Origin: Phycisphaerae bacterium
GTDB taxonomy: Bacteria > Planctomycetota > Phycisphaerae > SM23-33
NCBI GenBank assembly: GCA_009783465.1
Contig: WRDM01000022.1
Span: 1-43,143, forward strand
DNA length: 43,143 nucleotides
Direction of reading: 5' to 3'
Positions 1 to 8,139 of this stretch are shown here, one piece after another. The notes under the pieces are model-generated. The model ran no database searches. It worked only from the letters and a program-made list of their open reading frames with translations, and was not told the origin of the DNA. Made by a program: the position numbers and the translations under genes. The number at the start of each line of letters is the position of its first letter. Position 1 is the stretch's first letter.

Positions 1-1520
1 AGACCTCGCTCGTAGATCACGTTGTCGGTGTCCGGCACGCCGGGCATGTCGGTCATCGCGCGGAAGTAGGTCGTCGCGAACGGCGAATCGCTCGCCGGGC
101 CCGCGATCGGCAGGCCTTTCCACACGACGTCATACGTGCCGGGCTTGCCGTCGGCCAACGACAGGCCCGCCGCCGGTGACTTGCCTTCAGCCGACGACTT
201 GTCCCCTGCCGGCGACTTGCCTTCAGCCGGTGACAAACCACTGTTGCCCGCAATCAACACCGCGCCGCCCTTGGCCACAAACGAATCCAACCGCTTAGCC
301 AACTTGGCATCAACCCGCGTCTGCTCGGGCACGACGACAAGCTTGTACTTCGCGAAGTCCGTCTCCGGTTCAATCACGTTAAACTGCCCACGCAACTGCT
401 GAAGCATCCGAGTAAAGCCCTCACGCGTCCCGCCTGCCGGCTGCATGTACCCGCTGCCCAAGCCGCTGAGCACAACGGTATCTACTTGCGCCACCGCGTC
501 CTCGCACCAGGGTTGGCAGGCCTTGGCATGGCCGTACACGCGGCCGATCATATCGTATGCGGCCTTGTCGGGCACGCCTCGCGGATGGAGTTGGTCGCCG
601 ATGGAGCACCGCGCGCCGTGCGCGAGAAACTGGCTGATTTCGTACTTCATCGCCGGCTCGGGCTTGATACCGCCGAAATCGCCCCACGTTTTGTGGAATC
701 TCGCTGTCATGCCCAGATACGGCACATCGAACGTACGGACATAGCGTACATTGATCGGGAAGTACATGTATCCCCAGCCGCCGGTGGGCAGGCCTTCGAT
801 TTCCACGTGCGTCATCTGGTGGAGGTCGCGGGGCAACAGTGAGAGCGGGCGGCTGTTAAAGTACACGCCCGCCTTGGGATGCACGCGGCGGACCTGATCG
901 TGCAGCGTCTTCATGTATCGTTGTGCCAGGCTGTCGGCGTAAGTATTGCGGTCGGCTTCCTTGGCCGGGTCGAGATTCATCGCCTGCATCGCCTGTTTAG
1001 CCCAGACGCTCGCCGACGGCTGGTTCCAGCACATGTCGAAGAACACGCCCTCCATGTCGTCGAAATTTTCGATGATGAGCTGCACCTGCTCCTGAAAATA
1101 CGGCATGTACGGGCTGGCCATGTCCAGCGTCTGCCAACTGGCGCCGAACGGGCCTGCTCCTTTGGCCTGCGTGCCATCGGGATTAACAACCACCCACCCA
1201 GGCTGCATGTTGGCGGCGTATTCATCCACCTGTACGGAAATGTAAATCGGCGCATGAATCCCCTCGGCCCTGAGGGCTTTGACCTGCTCCTTGGTAAGAT
1301 CCAGATTCTTCGCCAGCCCCGGATGCCGCGACGGGTGATTCGTTTTAATAAACAGATGCCCGTGGTGGCCCTTGGCGAAAACCGTCACACTGTCGACATT
1401 CGCGTTTTTCATCGCGCGGGCGAATTTCTGCGGATCGAAATCCTTCCCGACGTCAAGAATGTGCGGCGACGTGTGAAAGTCCAGATGAATCTGCCGAAAC
1501 CCCATCGCTGTCCGAGCCAT
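1..1520 (-). CDS. GHL6-type glycoside hydrolase-like protein with trimerisation-like domain (partial, C-terminus beyond window)
   Basis: An open frame runs on the minus strand from an ATG at 1520, preceded by GGAG, off the left edge of the window (about 506 residues seen). The N-terminus (MGFRQIHLDFHTSPHI, then DSVTVFAKGHHGHLF and APIYISVQVDEYA) is typical of the hypothetical glycosyl hydrolase 6 family (GHL6), a TIM-barrel group. A stretch further on (YKLVVVPEQTRVDAKLAKRL) resembles the beta-galactosidase trimerisation domain that often follows. The substrate cannot be told from sequence; these proteins are common in planctomycetes and thought to act on polysaccharides. No signal peptide is visible. 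An imperfect six-residue repeat (SPAEGK type, five copies) interrupts the trimerisation-like region at nt 148-240. A second ATG five codons downstream is an alternative start. The family call is fairly secure; activity is inferred. Confidence 0.8.
   Translation of the reverse strand, partial: MARTAMGFRQIHLDFHTSPHILDVGKDFDPQKFARAMKNANVDSVTVFAKGHHGHLFIKTNHPSRHPGLAKNLDLTKEQVKALRAEGIHAPIYISVQVDEYAANMQPGWVVVNPDGTQAKGAGPFGASWQTLDMASPYMPYFQEQVQLIIENFDDMEGVFFDMCWNQPSASVWAKQAMQAMNLDPAKEADRNTYADSLAQRYMKTLHDQVRRVHPKAGVYFNSRPLSLLPRDLHQMTHVEIEGLPTGGWGYMYFPINVRYVRTFDVPYLGMTARFHKTWGDFGGIKPEPAMKYEISQFLAHGARCSIGDQLHPRGVPDKAAYDMIGRVYGHAKACQPWCEDAVAQVDTVVLSGLGSGYMQPAGGTREGFTRMLQQLRGQFNVIEPETDFAKYKLVVVPEQTRVDAKLAKRLDSFVAKGGAVLIAGNSGLSPAEGKSPAGDKSSAEGKSPAAGLSLADGKPGTYDVVWKGLPIAGPASDSPFATTYFRAMTDMPGVPDTDNVIYERG
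148..240 (-). repeat. 18-nt tandem repeat inside the GHL6-like CDS
   Basis: About five imperfect 18-nt units encode SPAEGK, SPAGDK, SSAEGK, SPAAGL and SLADGK on the minus strand. A 16-nt block is identical at 178-193 and 214-229, two units apart. The repeat stays in frame, so it lengthens a surface loop rather than breaking the protein. Confidence 0.8.
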
Positions 1521-1953
1521 GGCCAAATCTCCGTAAGTTCTCAACCACTACGCGAAGAGCTCGCGCAGCGTTTGAAAAAGTTTCTGAATGTAAAAGCCAC
1601 AGGCCGGCTTTATAACCCGGTTTGGCTCCGGTATCAACAGCCGTCCTTGACAACGTGTGGAAAACTTGTCGCGTCTTTCCATGTTGTCCCGTCGGGAGGT
1701 TCTCTATCACAGCCTGCGCAACGGTTCGAGCACTACGTTCTTCGCATTCGCCAACGGCATCCGATAAATACGCAACAGGTTATCCACACCGGCTGATTGG
1801 CTATTCTCGTCGATTACTTCTTTTATTTTCTAATGTTACGTTACTGTATCCGATGCAATGCTCACAACCGACAAGGCCTATCAGTGATTACTACGAGAGT
1901 TCTCTACTACTAATAAAGAAGGAAAACACCGCTCAAATCCCTACACTTTTACC
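1521..1953. other. Intergenic region with two DnaA-box-like sites and an AT-rich tract (candidate origin or DnaA-binding region)
   Basis: This gene-free stretch lies between the divergent start of the GHL6-like gene and the 3' end of trmB. It holds TGTGGAAAA at 1656-1664 and TTATCCACA at 1780-1788; both fit the DnaA box TTWTNCACA. The second half (about 1795-1960) is distinctly AT-rich for this genome and includes CTACTACTAATAA at 1904-1916, which on the minus strand reads as repeated TAG triplets like DnaA-trio elements. No coding potential was recognised. An origin function is inferred and competes with the region just upstream of dnaA. Confidence 0.4.
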
Positions 1954-2613
1954 TTACTTATATCGTAATCTCGCCAGCCAATAAAACGGTCGGCCCTGGG
2001 CGATGTATTTTCGTTCAAAATTGGTGCCAACCAACTCACCGTCGCCACCACCGAGTTTAGGGAACGGAATCTTCGCCCAGCCGCGGGCGGTGCTCATGAC
2101 GTTTTGGATCTGGCTGAAATAATTCTTGTGGTCGGTCACGATAATCAACTGCCCGCCGATTTTCAGCACGCGGCGTGCTTCCTCGATAAACGCTGCCTGA
2201 ATCAGCCGCCGCCGATGGTGCCGCGTCTTCGGCCAAGGGTCGGGAAAATAAATGTGAAGCCGCCAGATCGACCGATCCGCCAGTTTCTTGCGAAAAAACT
2301 CCGTCGCGTCCGCCCGCAACATGCGGACATTCTCCAGGCCGTGACGCTTAAAACGATCCGCCGAATACATCGCATACGCGCGGGCCCACTCGATGCCGAG
2401 AAAATTCAGCTCCGGCCGCTCCTGCGCCCGCGCCAACAAAAACGTGCCCTTGCCCGTGCCGATCTCAATCTCGACCGGCCTGCTGTTGCCAAACACAGCC
2501 GCAAAATCCACGAGACCGCCCTGCCGGGTCATTTGCTCATCCAGCAAAACCCCGGCGGTGTCCCATTTTTCGCTCTCGCCATTACCCAAATGTTGCGGTG
2601 ATCCACTTCGCAT
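1954..2613 (-). CDS. trmB: tRNA (guanine-N7-)-methyltransferase
   Basis: This SAM-dependent enzyme makes m7G46 in the variable loop of tRNAs. The 219-residue product has the Rossmann methyltransferase SAM motif EIEIGTGKG near residue 49, the family signature DPWPKTRHHRRRL near residue 126, and TDHKNYF further on, all hallmarks of TrmB. Length is normal for the family. The start is the first in-frame ATG at 2613; no strong Shine-Dalgarno is visible, so a slightly shorter form is possible. It is convergent with nothing and sits alone, divergent from the GntR regulator at 2707. Confidence 0.95.
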   Translation of the reverse strand: MRSGSPQHLGNGESEKWDTAGVLLDEQMTRQGGLVDFAAVFGNSRPVEIEIGTGKGTFLLARAQERPELNFLGIEWARAYAMYSADRFKRHGLENVRMLRADATEFFRKKLADRSIWRLHIYFPDPWPKTRHHRRRLIQAAFIEEARRVLKIGGQLIIVTDHKNYFSQIQNVMSTARGWAKIPFPKLGGGDGELVGTNFERKYIAQGRPFYWLARLRYK

Positions 2614-2682
2614 GGAGAGAGGATAGGGAAATCATAGGAAAAATCAATGTCGGCTGTGTTAGAAATCGCGTTTCATATTGTC

Positions 2683-2698
2683 TTGTATGACTATACAA
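2683..2698. promoter_or_regulatory. Operator-like inverted repeat upstream of the GntR regulator
   Basis: TTGTAT-GACT-ATACAA is a perfect 6-4-6 inverted repeat ending 8 nt before the ATG at 2707. GntR/YtrA-type regulators bind palindromes of this kind and commonly repress their own promoter, so an autoregulatory operator is likely. Its position also argues for the start at 2707 rather than at the upstream ATG (2647), which would place the operator inside the gene. Confidence 0.6.
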
Positions 2699-2706
2699 TC
2701 CGCCAC

Positions 2707-3105
2707 ATGCAAGAATCCCCTTGGTTAATGCGGCTGGACCGGTTGGCGGGTGTGCCGGCGTGTCGGCAGATTGTGGATACAATTCGTACGGTTTTGGTGG
2801 CTGGCGGGGTGGAGGCTGGCGAGAAGTTGCCGACTGTACGGGCGATGGCGGAGCAGTTTGGGGTTCATCACAACACGGTGGCGCAGGCATATCGTGCACT
2901 GGCGGCGGAGGGGTTTTTGCAGTTGAAGCGGCACTGTGGCGCGACGGTGCTCAAACGGGCGGTACCGGTGGCTGGGCCTGCGACGATGGAATCGTTTGGC
3001 CGACAACTTCGCGAGATCACCGCCAAAGCCATCGCCGCCGGCGCGCCAGTTGGCGAAGTGGCGGCGCTGTTGGTTGGGTTGGGTACTGCACTACGGGAGA
3101 CGTAG
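2707..3105 (+). CDS. GntR family transcriptional regulator (YtrA-like, short C-terminal domain)
   Basis: The 133-residue product is an N-terminal winged helix-turn-helix of the GntR family (ACRQIVDTIRTVLVAGGVEAG, GEKLPTVRAMAEQFGVHHNT, VAQAYRALAAEGF) followed by a short tail of about 50 residues. That tail is far too short for a FadR-type or aminotransferase-type effector domain, which fits the YtrA subgroup. YtrA regulators often repress ABC-transporter operons, but none lies beside this gene. The start at 2707 is chosen because a perfect palindrome at 2683-2698 sits just upstream; an ATG at 2647 would add 20 residues unrelated to the family. No Shine-Dalgarno precedes 2707, so the message may be nearly leaderless. 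It is convergent with comF. Confidence 0.9.
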   Translation: MQESPWLMRLDRLAGVPACRQIVDTIRTVLVAGGVEAGEKLPTVRAMAEQFGVHHNTVAQAYRALAAEGFLQLKRHCGATVLKRAVPVAGPATMESFGRQLREITAKAIAAGAPVGEVAALLVGLGTALRET

Positions 3106-3117
3106 CGAAATCGAAAA

Positions 3118-3882
3118 TCACTCGATCGGTTCGGCGTATGCTCGCGGCGGGTCTGCTTTGGCCAGGACGGCCAGCGTGACGGCGGAAGCACCGGCCTTGA
3201 GCAGTGTGCGAGCGGCTTCGTTGGCGGTGGCGCCGGTTGTAGTGACGTCGTCGACGAGCAGGATTCGCAGGCCTTGGATATCGGCGGGATGGGCGACGGC
3301 GAATGCGTCGCGGACATTGGCGAGTCGTCGCGTTCGCGGCAGGCTGACCTGCGTGGGCGTGGGGCGGATGCGGGCCAGATCATGTCCCAGCGGCAGTCGC
3401 ATGGCCTTGGCGACGGCGGCTGCCAGTACGACGGCGTGGTCGTGGCCGCGGGCGAGTCGTCGTCGCCAGTGCATGGCCGCGGGGACGACGAGGTCGAGCG
3501 GGGCGTTGACATGTGCGGTGACAGCAGCGGCGAGCAGTTCGCTCATGCGATGGCAGAGGGCTTCCTCGCGGCGGTATTTCATGCCGCGGATGATGGCCCG
3601 CATGGGCTGAACATAGGGGCTGATCCGCACGACGCATTCGAATCGCGGCAGCGGCTGGGGACAGAGCGTGCAATGGGCCGGCCCCTCGCGGTTCGGCTGG
3701 GCAGCAGTCGCGCCGCATCGCGGGCAGTAGTCCAGGGCGGCCAATTTCAGCAGGGCCAGATGACACGTGTCGCAGAGGCCGTGCACGGCGACATCAGCCC
3801 GGCGGCAGGCGTGACAAACGTCCGGCAGCAGCAGATCCAGCGCCCCGCGAGCCAGCGCGGCGACATGTTTGGTCCATGTCAT
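3118..3882 (-). CDS. comF: ComF family protein (amidophosphoribosyltransferase-like)
   Basis: This 254-residue protein has the ComF layout. An N-terminal zinc-ribbon-like region carries Cys pairs (CHAC, CDTC, CPRCG, CTLC). A phosphoribosyltransferase-fold domain follows, with the PRPP-binding signature ILLVDDVTTTGAT near residue 215. ComF proteins are linked to uptake or processing of transforming DNA and to replication restart; the exact reaction is not established. The ATG at 3882 overlaps the TGA of the upstream HEAT-repeat gene (ATGA), so the two are translationally coupled. The upstream gene's last codons come from an intruding palindromic repeat, so this coupling may be recent. Confidence 0.92.
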   Translation of the reverse strand: MTWTKHVAALARGALDLLLPDVCHACRRADVAVHGLCDTCHLALLKLAALDYCPRCGATAAQPNREGPAHCTLCPQPLPRFECVVRISPYVQPMRAIIRGMKYRREEALCHRMSELLAAAVTAHVNAPLDLVVPAAMHWRRRLARGHDHAVVLAAAVAKAMRLPLGHDLARIRPTPTQVSLPRTRRLANVRDAFAVAHPADIQGLRILLVDDVTTTGATANEAARTLLKAGASAVTLAVLAKADPPRAYAEPIE

Positions 3883-6122
3883 GGCCGCTCCCGTGACGAG
3901 GGCGTCTCGCCCGCGTTGTGCGTTCCATGAGAATGGCCAACGGAAGACAGCGCGTCTATTCCACGGCCCGTCGTGGGCAAAATGCCCGCGAGACGCGAGG
4001 GCGAGACGCCCTCGCCACGTAACAGATACGCGTGGCGGAGGATGTTGACTTGCCATAGCAGCAGGTCGCCCGAGGCGGACGGATCGACGGTTGGCAGGCT
4101 CGCGTCGAGGCGGACGACGTGGCTCATGCCGAGATTTTGCAGCACGAAGGTTTGCATGGCCAGGCTGATACGGTCGTTGGCGAGCAGCCAGTCCAACGGG
4201 TGGCGGTCGCCGGATTGGATCAGCAGGGCGGCGTAGATGGGCAGGAATTGCGGCAGTCGACCGTCGTCGCCGTAGAGCAGGTTGGCTTCGATCCATCTGG
4301 TTTCGTTGACGAAGGCGGTCCGCACGGCCTCGGCGAGATTGCGTTGGCCCAGGGCGAGCAGAGCGGCTTCGTAGGTTTGTTTGAGGTAGGGGTTGCGGAC
4401 GGTGTTGAGCCGCAGGATGATGCGTTGGCGGGCCAGGGCGACGCGGTCGGGGTTGCCCCCTGGCAGCGACAGGCCCATCCACATGGCGCCGGCGACTTTG
4501 ACGTTGGGTTCGAAGATCCAGTGGTCTTCTTCGTCGCTCTGGCGGGGATCGGGCAGCATGCTCAAAGCTAACTCGAAGTGTTTGTCGCGGGCTCCGGGCG
4601 TTTCATCGCGGGCCATTCGCCAGGCCAACTCAAACGCCGCCAGCGGCGAGAGCGTGGCGGCATCTTTGACGTCGTCCCTGGCAGAGGGATAGTTCATCGC
4701 GAGCAGTTCCCACGCGGCCACGGCGGCGGGGACGGCGGCCGCGTTGTCGTCCATTTCAAACGGCGCCTGGGCGATCAAAAACTTTAGCAAGGCAATGCAC
4801 TCGGCGCGAGTCACGGTCTGCGGATCGTCCGGCCCAGTTTCCGGCCCGGTCGCCGGCAGCCGTCTGGCGTGAGCCGCCAGCAATTGTACCACCGAACTCC
4901 GCAGCGGCACGTCCTGCGAATCCCACAAATCCCACAGCAAATCGTCGATTTCCTCGCCCACGTCAAGATCCAGCGCGACGGCGGCATGGCACGCCGCCCG
5001 AAGCCGCTCCACCGACGCCCCGCCCGACGAGACCGCCGCCAGCACGTCGCGAACGGCCTGCTCCGTCTCGGTCCTCAATCCCAACGTCGCACCCGCCACT
5101 ATCGCCGCCGGCAACGGCAACCCACCTGCCTCCACCCGCAACGCCGCCGCGACCGCCCGCTCCGCGACCGTCCGGTCCAGGCGAGGCATCACGTACAACA
5201 GCCGCGATTGCAGCCACGGATCGTCCGTCTCCGATAACATCTCCGCCAGCCGCTCGGAATACTCCCGCGGTGCCAGCCTCGCCAACGCCAACGCCGCGTT
5301 GGAAATCACCTCAAGATCGTCGTCAAGCCCGATCGAACGCGCCGCCGCGACGGTCGGTGTGTCAACAGATGTGTCGGCAGGCGATGTCTGCGCGGACTGG
5401 CCTTCCTGCTGCGCCTTGTACGCCGCGATCGCTTTCCCCGCCTTTTCCATGTTTGTCCGTGCCCCGCGTCGTTTCAACTGCAACTCCATCGCCGCCGCGA
5501 TATCGTCCGCCAACGCCGTGCGTCCCGTCAACCCCGCATCCAGCATCGCCGCCGCCACCACCTCCGCCTCGACATCCATCATCAGCACTCGCAACGACGC
5601 CTCGTCGCCAACCTTCGCCGCCAACGCCGCGCCCACCGCCCGAACGGCCACGTCGTTATCCACCGCCGTCGCCCGCGCCGCCCGGCGAACGTGCTCGTTC
5701 ACCCGGCCTGCCGTCAACAATCCCCACGCGTGACCGCGCCGCGCTACCACCACCGGCGACTGCTCCACCATGATGGCCCGATATCGGTCCGCCTGCTCCG
5801 CGGGCCGAGTGGAAAGGTCCCACACCTGCTCATCCGACAACACCGAAACAATGGCCAGGAACGTCCGATCGTCGCTGCCGTTCAGAACGCGTTCCAGGTA
5901 AGGCCGCACGGAGGCGTCGGCCCGCATCAGGGCGCGAACTTTGAGCATCGCGCCGCGGCGCACCGCGTCGTCCTCGCTGCCCAGACTCCGCCGCAACGCG
6001 TCGTTGCGGATGTGCGGATACGCAATCACCGCCGCCAGCCCCGATACGCTGACCGCCACCAACACCGTCAACATCCGCCGCTGCCACGGATGATTTCGCA
6101 AATACGTGAGCAAAACACCCAT
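3879..6122 (-). CDS. HEAT-repeat-like membrane-anchored protein
   Basis: A 747-residue product starts at ATG 6122 (MGVLLTYLRNHPWQRR). One transmembrane helix lies at about residues 17-37 (LTVLVAVSVSGLAAVIAY). A long alpha-helical region follows, with repeated Ala/Leu/Arg-rich helix pairs of HEAT/armadillo type, for example NAALALARLAPREYSERLAE and VQLLAAHARRL. Such solenoids serve as protein-binding scaffolds; no catalytic motif is seen and the function is unknown. An upstream ATG at 6158 would add 12 residues and is less likely. The last roughly 45 residues (GEGVSPSRLAGILPTTGRG ... GETPSSRERP) are encoded by a palindromic repeat element rather than by native sequence, and the stop overlaps the comF start. 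Confidence 0.75.
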   Translation of the reverse strand: MGVLLTYLRNHPWQRRMLTVLVAVSVSGLAAVIAYPHIRNDALRRSLGSEDDAVRRGAMLKVRALMRADASVRPYLERVLNGSDDRTFLAIVSVLSDEQVWDLSTRPAEQADRYRAIMVEQSPVVVARRGHAWGLLTAGRVNEHVRRAARATAVDNDVAVRAVGAALAAKVGDEASLRVLMMDVEAEVVAAAMLDAGLTGRTALADDIAAAMELQLKRRGARTNMEKAGKAIAAYKAQQEGQSAQTSPADTSVDTPTVAAARSIGLDDDLEVISNAALALARLAPREYSERLAEMLSETDDPWLQSRLLYVMPRLDRTVAERAVAAALRVEAGGLPLPAAIVAGATLGLRTETEQAVRDVLAAVSSGGASVERLRAACHAAVALDLDVGEEIDDLLWDLWDSQDVPLRSSVVQLLAAHARRLPATGPETGPDDPQTVTRAECIALLKFLIAQAPFEMDDNAAAVPAAVAAWELLAMNYPSARDDVKDAATLSPLAAFELAWRMARDETPGARDKHFELALSMLPDPRQSDEEDHWIFEPNVKVAGAMWMGLSLPGGNPDRVALARQRIILRLNTVRNPYLKQTYEAALLALGQRNLAEAVRTAFVNETRWIEANLLYGDDGRLPQFLPIYAALLIQSGDRHPLDWLLANDRISLAMQTFVLQNLGMSHVVRLDASLPTVDPSASGDLLLWQVNILRHAYLLRGEGVSPSRLAGILPTTGRGIDALSSVGHSHGTHNAGETPSSRERP
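3895..4021. repeat. GC-rich palindromic repeat (GGGCGTCTCGCCC / GGGCAxxxTGCCC type) overlapping a gene 3' end
   Basis: Short hairpins GGGCAAAATGCCC (about 3976-3988) and GAGGGCGAGACGCCCTC (about 3999-4015), with a further GAGGGCGTCTCGCCC half at about 3898-3912, make up this element. The same hairpin pair, in a cleaner form, occurs at 29774-29907. Here the element forms the 3' end of the HEAT-repeat gene. Confidence 0.7.
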
Positions 6123-6245
6123 GCCACTAGTGTACGACGAACAGGCAGGCCGTGCCAAGAACGAATACCAGGGGAAATGCGTCTCAAAGACGCAGGATGA
6201 ACGGGATAAACAGGTGTGTTTCCGTAAAACGATTTGTGGATCTGT

Positions 6246-6254
6246 TGTGGATAA
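6246..6254 (-). promoter_or_regulatory. DnaA box
   Basis: TGTGGATAA on the plus strand, a perfect TTATCCACA box on the minus strand, about 330 bp before dnaA. Confidence 0.7.
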
Positions 6255-6284
6255 CTTTATCGTGGCCTACATACTGCCCACAGG

Positions 6285-6293
6285 TTATCCACA
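6285..6293 (+). promoter_or_regulatory. DnaA box
   Basis: Perfect TTATCCACA, facing the box at 6246-6254 across 30 bp. Confidence 0.7.
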
Positions 6294-6360
6294 GCCGGTT
6301 GGTGTTGGCGTTTCGATTTTTGCGTGCTTAATTGGTTGTTTCGCGGCGGGTTAACGTTTT

Positions 6361-6376
6361 GTGAAAATGTTTTCAC
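6361..6376. promoter_or_regulatory. Operator-like inverted repeat upstream of dnaA
   Basis: GTGAAAA-TG-TTTTCAC forms 7-bp arms around a TG spacer. A related sequence, TGAAACGTTTTCACGA, occurs in the prepilin leader at about 10665-10680. The half-sites resemble LacI/CcpA-type operators. The binding protein is unknown. Confidence 0.35.
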
Positions 6377-6578
6377 GATTTCCGCGATGTTTTGCTTTGA
6401 CTGGCCAAGGCCATGTGAATACACTCTGCGCCCGTGGAAGCCGACGCGGGCATGCGTGGATGACGGACGTCACAAATCGTGCCAAGGATGGCACAGATGT
6501 TCCGCCTGAACGATCGGCCTGTTCATTCGTTATTATTATACGTTCTGGCGTTGTTTGCATGCGCCGAGGTGGTGGGAC

Positions 6579-7940
6579 ATGGCTCCGGTTGACAGGACGC
6601 TGTGGCAGAAAATTATTGAGCAGGTGGTTTCCACCGGCGGGAACCTGATTCTTCCGTGGTTCACGCGGCTGGAGCCGATTTCGCTGGAGCACGGACTGTT
6701 GGAGATTCAGGTGCCAAGCCAGCGGGAGTTGGAGTATTGTCAGCGTCACGCGGCGCGGTTATTTACCGAGGCCGCCCAGGCCGCCACGGGCAGACTGGTC
6801 AGCGCGGTCTTCCTCACCGCGGCTGCCGCGGAAGAGGACCTCGACGCGACGCACCCTGCTGAGGCCGCCCGCGATACGTCCGCCGCCCGCGGGCTGCTGC
6901 CGGATTACACCTTCGAGAGCTTCGTCACCGGTCCGTGCAATCGGTTGGCCCACGCGGCCTGCGTCGCCGTCGGCGACAATCCTGGCAAGGCCTACAACCC
7001 GCTGTTCATTCACGGCTCCAGCGGGCTGGGAAAAACTCACCTGCTGCACGCGGTATGTCATCGGCTCGCGGCAGCCAACCCGGAGATCTCCATCCTGCTG
7101 CTTTCGTGCGAAACGTTTGTCAACCACTTCATCGACGCCGTCGAGCGGGGCCAACTCCACGAGTTCCGTTACCAGTACCGCCACGCCGACGTGCTCGTGA
7201 TCGACGACGTGCAGTTTCTCAGCGACCACGAACAGACGCAGGAAGAATTCTTCCACACGTTCAACACGCTCTACCAGTCACAGAAGCAGATCATCCTCAC
7301 CAGCGACCGCGGGCCTTCGGAAATCCAGGGACTCGAGGAACGCCTCATCAGCCGATTCAACTGGGGACTCGTCGCCCGTATGGACCGCCCGTGCTACGAA
7401 ACCCGCGTAGCCATCATCCGCCGCAAGGCCCGGCTGCGGAATATCGAACTGCCCGAGGACGTCGTCTGCTTCATCGCCGGCAGCATCGACAGCAACATCC
7501 GCGAACTCGAAGGCGCCATCACCAAGGTGGCCATTCTCGCGCAGGTCAACGAAAGGCCGATCAATCTTGCCCTGGCGGAGGAAGCCCTCGGCATCAGCGA
7601 CGTCGACCCGACGCGACGCGAAGTGACGATGGACGGCATCATCAAAGCCGTGATGGCCCGCTATAACGTCCGCCAGAGCGACCTGCAATCCAAACGCCGC
7701 AGCCGCTCGGTGGCCTTCCCGCGACAAATCTGCATGTTCCTGGCCCGCACGCTGACGCGTCACAGCCTGGAGGAAATCGGCGGCTATCTCGGCGGCCGCG
7801 ACCACACAACCGTCCTGCACGCCTGCCGCACCATCGACGCCCAGGCCAAGGAACGCAAAGAATTACAGGTTACGCTCGACCTGCTCTCGCAGGAAATCCG
7901 CGCATCGGTCAGCGCGGCGGACAAATCGGCGGTGCGGTGA
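6579..7940 (+). CDS. dnaA: Chromosomal replication initiator protein DnaA
   Basis: DnaA binds DnaA boxes and melts the origin. The 453-residue product has domain I at the N-terminus (LWQKIIEQVVSTGGNLILPW). The AAA+ core starts at DYTFESFVTGPCNRLAHAA, with Walker A HGSSGLGKTHLLHAV and Walker B VLVIDDVQFL. The C-terminal duplex-binding domain carries the signature GGYLGGRDHTTVLHACRTI. The linker (domain II) is short. The start at 6579 is preferred over a TTG at 6555 because GAGGTGG lies at 6566-6572 with good spacing and the family homology begins there. slyX follows after one base, so the pair is an operon. Two perfect DnaA boxes lie upstream. Confidence 0.97.
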   Translation: MAPVDRTLWQKIIEQVVSTGGNLILPWFTRLEPISLEHGLLEIQVPSQRELEYCQRHAARLFTEAAQAATGRLVSAVFLTAAAAEEDLDATHPAEAARDTSAARGLLPDYTFESFVTGPCNRLAHAACVAVGDNPGKAYNPLFIHGSSGLGKTHLLHAVCHRLAAANPEISILLLSCETFVNHFIDAVERGQLHEFRYQYRHADVLVIDDVQFLSDHEQTQEEFFHTFNTLYQSQKQIILTSDRGPSEIQGLEERLISRFNWGLVARMDRPCYETRVAIIRRKARLRNIELPEDVVCFIAGSIDSNIRELEGAITKVAILAQVNERPINLALAEEALGISDVDPTRREVTMDGIIKAVMARYNVRQSDLQSKRRSRSVAFPRQICMFLARTLTRHSLEEIGGYLGGRDHTTVLHACRTIDAQAKERKELQVTLDLLSQEIRASVSAADKSAVR

Positions 7941-7941
7941 C

Positions 7942-8139
7942 GTGGCGGAAGAACGCCTCATCGCGATGGAAGAAAAGGTCGCTCATCTGGAGCGGACGGT
8001 CGAGGAACTTCACCAGGTGATCTGGGGCCTCAACCGGGACCTCGCGCAATTGCGCAAGGAGTGGCGTGACGTGCGATCGCACGCGACGGCCATCGACCCC
8101 AATCGCAAGCCCGAAGATGACGTCCCGCCGCATTGGTAG
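7942..8139 (+). CDS. slyX: SlyX family protein
   Basis: A 65-residue protein begins at a GTG one base after the dnaA stop. It is almost entirely a coiled coil (MEEKVAHLERTVEELHQVIW, then LNRDLAQLRKEW) and ends in PPHW, matching the SlyX family, whose members usually end in PPHY/PPHW. The role of SlyX is unknown. The tight spacing implies coupled translation with dnaA. Confidence 0.82.
   Translation: MAEERLIAMEEKVAHLERTVEELHQVIWGLNRDLAQLRKEWRDVRSHATAIDPNRKPEDDVPPHW

Larger units (their letters stand above)
6123..6578. other. dnaA upstream region with DnaA boxes (origin-like / dnaA autoregulation)
   Basis: This gap between the divergent HEAT-repeat gene and dnaA has two perfect DnaA boxes in opposite orientation: TGTGGATAA at 6246-6254 and TTATCCACA at 6285-6293. 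A near-palindrome, GTGAAAA-TG-TTTTCAC, lies at 6361-6376. Near-consensus TTGTGGAT also occurs just before the first box. The arrangement fits an origin or DnaA-controlled dnaA promoter; two boxes alone are few for a complete oriC. No other gene is seen. Confidence 0.55.

Noticed and set aside
879-1796. A 305-codon open frame on the plus strand opposite the GHL6-like gene
   Set aside because: Its translation is Arg/His-rich and matches nothing; the opposite strand has clear family homology and a ribosome site.
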